64,000 bases of DNA from Aricia agestis. Lineage: Eukaryota > Arthropoda > Insecta > Lepidoptera > Lycaenidae. The notes under the pieces were generated by a model, which had not been told where the DNA came from, made no database searches, and saw only the letters and a program-made list of their open reading frames with translations. The stretch's first letter is position 1, and each line of letters opens with the position of its first letter. The stretch spans positions 4,967,501 to 5,031,500 of the forward strand of contig NC_056419.1 in assembly GCF_905147365.1 (NCBI RefSeq), read 5' to 3'. Shown here piece after piece: positions 43,201-55,200 of this stretch. Position numbers and translations under genes: made by a program.

Positions 43201-46200
43201 TGACATAATGGTTGCAAGGTGTTATTTTCAGAACGGTAACCTTCTCGTCCCTATTGGTCATGATTTGTGTCAGTAATTTCGTACCTCTCATTACCTGAAA
43301 TATGCAAGTTTTGATTATGATTTAATATTCTAAGTGCCTGTTTCACAACTTCCTGATAAAGTGCCGAATAGGCTATTTACAACTTTTTTGACAGATTCTC
43401 CATACTTGATCTGTCAAGTTAATTGTTGGATAGCCTATTCGTCACTTATCAGCAAGTGGTGAAACAGGCCCTAAAGTGTTCCTGTCTGTCTGTTAAATCT
43501 CTAAAACGACAATAGACTAAGCCCTAGACCGATTTTGATAGAACTTGAATTAGATATTACTTATAACATGATTAAGTAATACTTATATGTCTTTTCTAAA
43601 TTTTCCTTTAGTATATTCTTCTTCAATCATTCTTATTTTCTTTTAGGCATATAAAAATAACTATGATATCGTGACATATATAAGCAACAATTGAAAACAG
43701 GCACTTGTTAAATTTTAACACACATAATATACTTCTTAATAAAAACTAAACATGCTTAAAAAACTTGAGGTGTCAAGGGACACCCGGATGGAACGAAGTT
43801 ATTAAAAAACGCCATGTAGTTGACGCCCAGGAATTACTATCAACGCCATCTGCCCCTACTATGCAGCATACTACATAAAAAAGTGTCGTTACGACTTTTT
43901 TCGCCTAGTCCCCTTTCGCAACGTGCGATAAGGAACTTCGTTCCAAAAGTTAATAATCACCTGTATATTATCACTCTTGTCAACAACGGCTATCAGTGGC
44001 TGTGTAGTACTATCACTGTTCCCATTACATATGCCTTTCAAGTTCAACGGTTTGAGTGAATGTCTGTCCAGACTCATGGTAGTTCTTACGACTTTCTTAG
44101 TCACTTCCTGACTGTTGACAAAGGATTGGTGTCTCTTCGGTGTATTATGTGTCGACTGGGGAATACTACTGCTTACTGAGCTTGGAGTGTATGGCGATGA
44201 TACGTTTATGAAAGACGCATCGAATTTCTTTGTAAGCGGTACTTTGCTGTAAGAAATTGTTGGAAATGTTAATTATAATTACATTTAACATTTCTGTTTG
44301 CATCTGGGTGCACTTAGATAGGCGAATAGTTCTGTTTATAACAGTCTTAGCACTAGTTCACCGAGACGAAATAAGAAGTTACTCAATTTTTATCATAGTG
44401 ATAAAAATAGTAGCCAAGTTCGAGATGCATCGTGCTACGACCACAGAGATGCTCTTACGCATCTCGCAGTCAAACCAACGTCAAACATTTTTAATTATCT
44501 AATTGATCAAAAATTATTGCAGGATGTTTTGCCTGCCGTATTAAGAGAATATCATATTGCTATTTGATAGAATCTGGAATGGATGGAAGCCTTATTAATA
44601 TTGGATTAAAATAGCAGTAAGGTACTAATCCTATTCAAACCTAACCTTTAAAAATTATATTCAATAATAATATAATATTTACCCATTCTTATCAGCGTTC
44701 TGCTTTATAAACGACGCATCCAAGAACCACACTTTGGCGGAGTTCTCTATAGTTCCGGTGCCAGTCAACAGCACGTCTGAGCCGGGCTCGAAGTCATCAC
44801 GATTTGACTCCTCGCTCATGGCCATTGACACTACGTTACTGCAAAAAAATGAAAGAAAAATAAATTAGCATGTGAAGTGTAAAAGAGCTTTATATACCGA
44901 TATTTACCATGTTATATTGTGATTTGAATAAAACGATAGTTCTTCGTATAGACAAAATATTTAAAACTTGTACATTATAGTTCGCCATCTCGTTATTTTC
45001 GCCATCGTTATTGTATCTTACACTCCCCCTATAACGAATGGCTCGTTTCAATATGATGTATAAAAATTAAGACTATATTTCATGCAATGGTAACGATATT
45101 TTGTATGTGAGTGAAAGAGACAACAATAGGTCATCATACAAATTTCTAAGGGCTCCACGACCGGACCTTATATACAAATTTAAGCGAGTGTCGTTCGATC
45201 GACGTCAATTAAATTTATATATTTCTATATTATATTTTTTAAGACTAAACAGTTCTAAAAGTTTACATTTACATACCCTCTCCTATTAGGTAGATCGAAC
45301 AGGTACACATAAGTCATGAGATCTACGCAAATAATTCGTCCATCGTCCGTAGACACGAAGAGCAGAGTGCCAGTCTTGTTCACGGCCATAGACAAGAAAC
45401 ACATGTTGTCTCTGACCATAGAGCTGGTGATTACAGATCTTCGCTTCTCCCCTCTATACCTCGGACTTTGGTAAATATATTCTGTTACTTCTCTCTTCTT
45501 GAGCACGAGTATACGCTTAGTGCCTGGAATGTCACATAATTTAATGCTAAAAAAATGTAATATAAAACTGATCTGGATTAACTATACGTAATTGGAATCA
45601 GGTTCGACAACTTCACCGAGCAAAAGCCTTGCTTTTGGTTAATCATTTATCATTATATTTAATCTTTTAAATACAATCGGTAACAAAGTACTAAATGTTG
45701 TCCGCAACTTGCTGCACCGAAATTCGTTTATGAAGAGGGAACCACACATTTTACGGCACAAAAAACATCCTATGTATGTGCCTAAGCGGAACACAAAATA
45801 TCTACATACCAAATATCAAATTGTGCTATTTTGTGACGTATGATAACTATCTCAGTATTTACATTTTCACCACAACTTACCTGGCACTGTCAAAATATTG
45901 AGCACCAAATCATTCTCTTCGCTCAAGCTTTGTCGCACATTCGTTTTTAGGTCAATCATTTCCAAGCTGTAGAAACTATTATAGAACGCTATGATCACAT
46001 TCTTATCATAGTTACATGGCACGCAACATAGTATTTCTCTGTCTATCATATCTAATTCTTGAATAATACTACCGTCTATGCCATATATGGTAATAGTTTT
46101 GGCCGTGTGAGCTATGAGTTTTTCCTCATTGTTTGTCCAGCGACAGTTTATAAATTGACCATTTTTAGATGTGATTATTTTGTTGCTTGGATAGTTATTG

Positions 46201-49200
46201 TTGTATGCTTCCTCTGCTTCTGAAATTAGTTAAATTTAGTTAAAATTATTTTGCATGAGCAGGGCGTTTAGTCAAGTTGCTTTTGCATAACAGATTGTCA
46301 AGTGACATTGTGCTAATGCCATGACTCATGAATGCCATTGACTAAAGCCACTGAATCCAGCCAAAATAAAACATTAATTTCGTTTATTCGCTACGTCAAA
46401 AACATAGTTACTTTACTATTTTCACCTTATCTATAGTCTGTCAAAAAAGTGAAGAAATTAAAAAATGGCAACATCCCTTTCAAATCAATCTAAGAAAAAA
46501 GGGATGGCGCTACGATGTTGCCACTTTTTTGACAAACTATACATGACTAAAAATATGGTTTATTATAACGTACCTTCTTCTATGACGTCATCATCATTAT
46601 TATCATTCACCTGATTGTGCGACGTTGATATGTCATCGATGTACCATAGTTTGATCACTCCACCCGCCAAAGACGCCACGAGCTGTAGCTTGACGGGACA
46701 GACACCAATCCACTTGATATAGGACTCGCTCGTCGTTATTTCTTTTATAAGTTTGTTCGTATCTATTTGGAAGAACTGTAAAAAAATAAATATGTGGTTA
46801 AATTTTTCGAGTAAGTACTTATTTGCTTTTAATCGATTGTTTAGTCTATCGATTATATGTAAAAATAATAACGTATTTCTAAATAAGCTATTCGTAGTAA
46901 AAAAAAGTTTTGTGCTTTTAAAAGCTCTCGAAAATCACATTGAATGAAAAATCATTCAATGTGATTTTCGAGAGCTTTTCCATAACTTTTTCCAGATTTC
47001 TTTAACGTGACGCGAACAACTGATAAAAATCACGATGGGTCGTAGCTTTGAGTATAGCTAGCTAGGTTTAAATCTATACTAATATTATAAAGCGGATGAG
47101 TATTGTTTGTTTGTTTGAACGCGCTAATCTCAGGAACTACTGGTTGGATTTGAAAAAATTTTTTCAGTGTTAGATAGCCCATTTATCGAGGAAGGCTATA
47201 TTTTATTACGCTAAGACTAACAGGAGCGAAGAAATAGAGGAAAATGTGAAAAAAAAACAGGAAAAATTATTTGAAATTGCTTATTATCTTAATAACTACT
47301 GGAGCAAGAATAGACCACGTGAAGGGAGATATGCTATTTTTTCGGGAAAATGTACGGTTTCCATAAAACTCTACAACATCTAGTCAATTATATAATATTA
47401 GTAAACAAAGCATACCTTTATAAGACCACTGCTAGTTCCCACCAGGACCAAATCGCCGAGAAAACACACACAAGTGACGGTTTCCATCACATCTATCACT
47501 TTCTGATTCAGTTCTTCAGAGTCTTGTTCATGTCTGAAATTAAATACAGTTCAAATCAGTTTCAAATCTTTTTTTAAACCCCTATAAGTTTTACCCTCGT
47601 CATTAACATTACGAAATATAGGCTGTGCAAATCTTTAAGATAGTTTGGCAAAAAGGCTTCTTACAGACGTACGGCGCGTCGACTGCACGCGGCATTCGGC
47701 TGCCGTCGGCAAGTGCCGTTCGTTTTTAAGCGCTCTAACTGGATTACTGGACTATTTTTTTATTAAGTACATTCATTTAATAAAAAAATAGTCCAGTCCA
47801 TGGGTCAGATATTCCTAGATCTCATTTAGCTGGTGACACATTATTACTTTCAGTTTCAGTATGTTTCAGTATGTTTAAAAACAACTAACTCTCAAGGCAG
47901 GTGGACCTATTTATGCAAAATAGAACCAACCCACACAATGACAGTTCTGAGAAAAAACATTTTTTTTTACAAGAATATAATATTCTACGAATAATAGTTT
48001 TTATTATTTGTAGATAATATTAAACTAATAAAAAAATAATAACTTACAGAAACTCAAAATACAGTTCATTCTTCGCGCATCTCTCTTGAGCCACATTCAT
48101 AGCGGCAGTATACAGTATGCCGGGCCTCTCGTTCTGTAGTATACTCTGTATGATGTCAGTGTATGGAAAACGATGTAGATCGTACCCAAATCTGTTCAAA
48201 TAGCACCTTAAACTGTATAGCAGGTCTCTGTCGTGATTCTGAAATGTATGAAAAATAATAAATACGTGTGGTACTCGGGAACTTTCGCGGTAAAAAAGCT
48301 ATTGCATAGCATTTTTATCAACTTAAGCAATTATTATAATTCGCATACGTCAAGTCGCATACAAACACCGTGCCGATGCCTGGCAACGTCGCACCGAGTA
48401 ATACTGGGTGCGACGTTGCCAGTTGAATTATGTAGGTCGGCCATCTGGCTATGTATCAATTTCTCTCATATTACGAGACAGTAGCAAGCGTACGAGTATC
48501 AATGGATTCTGGCGCGATTGCTGGCCCATTAAAAATATTATGTTTCAATCTAATCTAGCATCCAGTAGCAAATGCAATTCGATGACGCCTGCAACTCCGT
48601 TGCGCCAAAATTCGTTTATCGCGCGGGATCCTTACAATTTTTTCGCGATAAAATTATCCTATGTCTTTTTCCGGGACTTAAAGTATCTCCATACTAAATT
48701 TCAGCAAAATCGGTTCAGTGGTTTGGATGCGAAAAGGTAACAAACAGACGGAGTGACAGACAGACACACTTTCGAATTTATAATATTAGTGTTACGAATG
48801 TGTCAGTAGTAGTATGTAGTCAGTACGTATAAGTTTTTGTTTGCAATAAATTATGATACTTACATTATTTTTAACTATTTTCTCCTCATAGTTTTGCAGA
48901 TCCAAATTGACATCAGCTATACCAGTCAACCTCACTTTATTGCCAATGAATTTTAAATTCAAAAATAATTTACTAAACATTCTCCAAGCGTTATTCAAGT
49001 CTTTAGTATGTAGTAAATGATATCCAACATAGAAAGCTATGTAACCATCATCCTGTATTTCTACTGGTATGTCATTATCATTAGTGTAGTTGTAACTTTT
49101 GAGCAGATCCAAATGCAATTTCTTCATTGTCTCATCGCTTGTACTTGTGCGTAGATAGTTCATAATCAAATAGTGGATCTCATACAGATATTTCTTCTGT

Positions 49201-52200
49201 TCATAATCATATGTTTGTGTTATTAGAGATTTGCTCTTCAACTGTCGCATTATGCTTTCTACTTTAGGTATATCTACGTTCCAAAGTTTGCTTACAACTT
49301 TAGCTGGTACTTTTACATCGTCCGGGAATACTGCAAGCATTTTAAACAACGGTAATATGTCCGGTTTTAGCGAGTTGATGCAAACCTCTATTGTTTTCAT
49401 TTGTTTATACGAATGTTTCGAAAATCTGAAATGTAAGAAAAGACGTAGTTTGTATAAATTTATAGTAGAAGGAAAATCCTAATATGTATAAGGCAAACTA
49501 ACAATGATTATGTTAATTTTATGAGTTAGATAATATTAAAACAATTATGAGAATTATTTAAGCAAATTAGGTTCATAGAAGGCTAATTAAAAATTATTTT
49601 AGTTTGTAAAAATTCGTGACCATTTTTAATAATAATTTCTTTGGTTTGGACGCGCTAAACTCTCGCGTCGCGTATGTGCAGTGTTTTTCAATCTGTAAAG
49701 GGGTCGCGAAATCAAAAAAATTGAAAAACACTGCTATAGAGTATATACTCTATAGCAGTGTTTTTCAATTTTTTTGATTTCGTCAGTCAGTCCGTCTCTA
49801 TAGCAGTGTTTTTCAATCAAAAAAATTGAAAAACACTGCTATAGAGTATATACTCTATAGCAGTGTTTTTCAATTTTTTTGATTTCGCGACCCCTTTACA
49901 GATTGAAAAACACTGCTCTATAGGATTGATTTTTTTGACACAGATATAGAGTAGACAACAGGGAAAACATAGGGTATTTTTTTGGCGGGAAAAAGTACGG
50001 TACTTTTTACGGTATTACTTTTATTATACTCACGAGAATAACTCCCTATTCCTCAGCTTCTCAATATAATACTTCCATCGGCTTGGATCGTGGACTAATA
50101 TCTCTCTATTCTCTGCAAACTCGGCCGCTAAGAGAGCCATATCGTATGGGCTGCCTCCACACAGATGGTGTAACTTCTTAGCGTACCGCGGTAAGGAGCT
50201 TACGTTGATATCCAGACATGATGCAAGTAGTTCCAATGACTCCGATTCAGTGAAGTGGTTGTCTATCTGCAATGATAAAAAGTAACCTATAGTTTAGATG
50301 TCAATTGTAGCCTATGTTACCGGCTATAATTACGAATTTATGGAATTAAAACGATGTAGTGTGTTGCATCAGGAATCAGGAATCAGGAAATCGGTCATCT
50401 TGGCGTTCATTGAGAGAGGCCTATGTCCAGCAGTGGACGACTATAGGCTGATATGATGATGAGTGTGTTGCATAGTGGTGCCTATACGCCACTGTGCAAC
50501 ATACACACTATGTAGACTGGTGTATAAAATCTAGAATTTTATCATGCAGGTGCCTTACTCCCGAAACTGATATCGATTTCGATTTTCGATTTCAACGGTT
50601 TTTTGACATTTTTTAGACATATTTTAGATGTCTAAAGTGTCAAAAAAACCGTTGAAATCGAAAATCGAAATCGATATCAGTTTCGGAAGTAAGGCACCAG
50701 ATCTACTCGCGTTAATACTGTACTTTTGTACAGTAATAGAACAAGAGCTTTCGCGTTAATACTGTACTTTTGTATAATAATAGAACAATAGCAAATTTAA
50801 TCAACATGTGGTTCATTAGTTTCTTCATTAAGAAGTGATTAGTAGTTGCTCACACACAAGGTTTTGCACTTCAAACATTAGTATGAAGTGTCATTACTTT
50901 TAAGAGCGCTCACAGACGAACGGCACTTGTCAACGGCTGCCGTCGACGCGTGCCGTCGACGAGTGCCGTTAAAGTCTGAAGTCCGTCTGTAAGAAGCCTA
51001 GGCTTTGCCATAAAACGAGTAATTTAACAACTTACATTGACTTTCACCGCTCCAAAGTTCTCCAGAACATTAGTATCTCGAGTCGTGATCAGTATTTTGC
51101 AGCCAACGTCGAATGCGTTCAAACAATCACTCTTATTCACTTCATCTAACACCAACAACGCCTCCTTCAATATTGGATCTTCAAAGACTCTTTTCAGTTT
51201 GTCCTTCCACTCTTGCCACGTACAGTCATAGCTGGTCAAAGAGTCAACAGTGGAGCCAATACTTGACATTGACATTGTAGAGTTCATTAGAGAGTTTTGA
51301 GTTGGATACATTGTTGAGATCTTGCGGTGTAATCTGAAAGATATATGTAATTAGATGTTAGATAGGGAATGTGGAACTCTAGGTGGCAGTACATGTCAAG
51401 TAAATAGCACAAGTTTCGGATTTGTAACGCCACTAGGCAGCTTACTTTCTATGTATCAAAGAAATTGATCCATAAACAGATGGCGGACCTATGTCATTCG
51501 GTCCTATCCATTTAATATTAGTCATGATCTCTCAACTGGGTTTGAAATAGACAAAGAAACGAGCATACAGATATGAGATGGTAAGCGATGGCTGCCACCC
51601 ACAGAAATAAATCAAGATAGAACGGCTAAGCGGGTGGAGTACGCGTGTTTCAATCTTGCACAAGTGAGCAAGATTTGTTGAACGTTCATTTAGTAAGCGT
51701 GCACGTCTCGACTTGATTACGCCGGAGCAGTTGTGCAAAAATGCCTCATTGTGCAGTGTCTTATTGTAAAAACAGAAGTACGAAAGTGAATCGGTCAAAA
51801 GGAGGTATTTCTTTCCACGGGTAAGTTATTTATTCTAACAAAGCAAAAATTGACACGATCGATTCCTTAGCAACGCACGCGCGTCGCCGTTCTATCTTGA
51901 TTTATTTCTGTGCTGCCACCCATGAATTTTACCAACAAGAGACTTATACGTAAAACTTATTAAGGGATGCCAGTTGCGTTCCTTGAAAAAATCCCTATCC
52001 CCTTAAGCGTGTAAAGGTAATAGACAGACAGACTTTCACTTTAATATTAGTATGAAAGTATGGATGATTGTGTGCGTAATTTACTAAGTACTGCTTACAA
52101 TACTTGCTTTTTAAAGTATCCTACGGGAACCCTATACTTTATCAGGATAAACTGTAGCCATGTAGTAGTCCAGAGCCTGAACAAAAATACAGCAAGTTCA

Positions 52201-55200
52201 ATATCCGTTCGGTATTTTTTTCGTAACAAACATACGCTTACATTTACAAACTTTCACTACTTATTAGTGTGATAAGACTAATCAATATTCTTATTATGAG
52301 GTTAAAACTAAAACGAAACATTGCATGTCTTAGCCCATTCTTAATCTTAAAACATTGGGTGTAAAATATTAAATAATCAATACTCAAGAGTTGAGTGACA
52401 TTCCAAAACCATACTTAAATAATAAATACTCGTAATATTACAAGAGCTAACAAAAGAATCAGTAATGTGATAAATAGTTTGTCATCTTAACAGGTTTATC
52501 CTTGCCGTGACGCTTCTTATTATGTATTTTGGGTGGACAAAATTGGCGCGTGTTATGTAATACAATCAGTACACAACGTGATCGGCTGTTGGAATGGAAG
52601 AGGTGGGCGCGGAGTTTGATTTTTAGGGTTCCGTACCCAAAGGGTGAAAACGGGACCCTATTCATGAGACTTCGATGTCTGACTGTCCGTCTGTCTGTCT
52701 CCAGGCTGTATCTCAAGAACCGCTATAGCTAGAGTTCTGAAATTTTCACAGATTGTGTATATCTGTTGTCGCTATAACAACAAATACTAAAAACAAAACA
52801 AAATAAAATTAATATTTAAAGGGGGCTCCCATACAACAAAAGTGATTTTGTTGGCCTTTTTTGCTCGATATCAATAATGGCAACAGGTAGGCATTTGATA
52901 TTTTCACAAAGGCCTTAATTATAATATGTCAACTTCAATATTTAAGAATTATATTAAAATAAAATAAAAAATTAAGGGGGGCTACCATACATAAATTCAA
53001 TTGTTTGCCTATTTTTCCTCCATAACGGTACGGAACCCTTCGTGCGCGAGTCCGACTCGCACTTGGCCGATTATTAACACGCTTTAATTAGCTTGGGCTA
53101 TACAGCGTAATTCCGTTACATTAGGGACGTATGTAACGGAATCTTTGAGCACGATTTTTACCTTTCTGCAGTAGTCAAATTAATATGAAACTTTGCATAC
53201 GTGTTAGGAGCCAATGAAAATACAATATTTGGTTGAAATTTTTGAAACAAAACATAAAAAAGGGTGCTTTTTAGTTTTTTTAACTATGTATTAATAAATA
53301 ACCCTTTTTTTTAACATGGGGAAATGCTTTACGCATCCCCGGCAAATTGGGGATATCGACCGGGCTATGTGGGACTCCTGTCTACCCACTAAGGCCGTGC
53401 GCCCATTGCGACTTTTTGTAGCGATGCAGTCGCGATACTGTCGCATATTTGCATCGATACAGTCGCGATGCAGTCGCTAGGTGTGTGTTTTGTATGGAGT
53501 TGCAAATGCGTCTAACGCGCGTTAGTAGTGATGCAGTCATGCGCTTCATAGTCGCGCGACTGCATCGCTACTAAAAGTCGCAGTGGGCGAAGGCCCTAAA
53601 ACTCCATGGTGGTCCACTCATCGCTTAAGGCAGAGTTGCGGGTACGATGGAACCTACCGAAACTCTACCAGCGATCATCTACAGACCCGACACCACCCCG
53701 CTACGCAGGGGGCCGCGATGCGCAGGAACACCTTGCGCATCACGGCTCTCTCTCTCTAGATATATTATTAAATAACCCTAATAAATTAGGGTGAAAAGGC
53801 ACACACTATTGGTGGAGTGATCAGACGGGTCCTTATTGGTAGATCGAGATCAGACGATAACACGTTATTGGTAGACATTATAATATGCGTGTGCGCATCA
53901 TATTGCACCAATGAGTTTCTCAAGCGATTTTAAATACAAAACGTTTATATTCCAAAATTGTTTGACACGAAAATATAAAGTCGGCACTACATATATGTAG
54001 TAGTTCGCCTATAGGCGAACGCATTGGCCGACGCGTTGGACGGCGCGCTGGCCCAATGTGTAGAACGGGCGAAATGCCAACGCGTTCGCCTATATGTAGT
54101 GCCGACATAAGAAACTCAACTTTATCATTATAACATTTTGAAATGGAACCAGTAATTAAACAGATGGTTTATGATTGGCTAGATAGAAAGCTCTAGTAAT
54201 CTAAGTGTCTTAGGCGAAACATTTATTAGCCAAAAAAATAACAATCAAATAATATTTACCCTATACTTAACATATTAATATTTTAATAGATAACACTCAC
54301 TTTTTCTGTTGGTTAACAATATCATCTTCAGTCTTACAGTTGCTTAGATTGAGCCAAAACACTACACTATTGAAGTTAGACGTAACTATGTCTCGGTTGT
54401 GCCGCAGTACGCTTATGGCTATCACAGTCTTGCCCGACCCTATCATGCCGTATAGAGCCAGGATCTTATGTCTAGTCAGTGCCTTCAATTTACTAGCTAC
54501 TTCTCTCTCCTGAAAAAAAAGTTACATTAAAAATGTGGATTAAAGGAAACATTGTTTGCAACATCAGATTAACAAAATTGATACATGATATTATGAAGAA
54601 GCCTACTTTTATATTATGTACATAAGTATTATAATGCTTTTTTCCCCTAATTTTCATTGTAAGTAAAAGTAGTAGTAATAAAAGAGCTGTTATTAAATAA
54701 TAAATCTAGACTATAATCTTCTTATATATAAAAATGGATTTTCAAATGTGTTAGTCGCGCTAAAAATCGAAAACGGCTGAACGGATTGGGCTGATTTTAG
54801 TCTTAAAATGTTCGTAGAAGTCCAGGGAAGATTTTAAAGTAACACGAAGTTTACCGGGACAGCTAGTATTATATTAATTCAGTGTGCCCAATAGCAAAGG
54901 GTTTGAAATTTTTTTCTTCTTCTTGGTCAATTGAAATATAATTTTGTGCAAAATACTCACTACTGAATTTCGAGGCACATAGAACTCAGGTAAGCGAGGT
55001 ACGTCACCTCGGCCGAGAATATCTTCAAAACTATTCTCAATGTCATCTTTACCATCCTCCGTGGTAAACTTCTGCCAGAGCCAATCATAGTCCTTAGCTA
55101 GTGTGTCTACAAACGCTTGATATGACTTATTTGTGCCCTTCTTAATAAGTATATCTATGAGATACCTGATACGTTCTACTCTGTCGTTCTGAAATAATGC

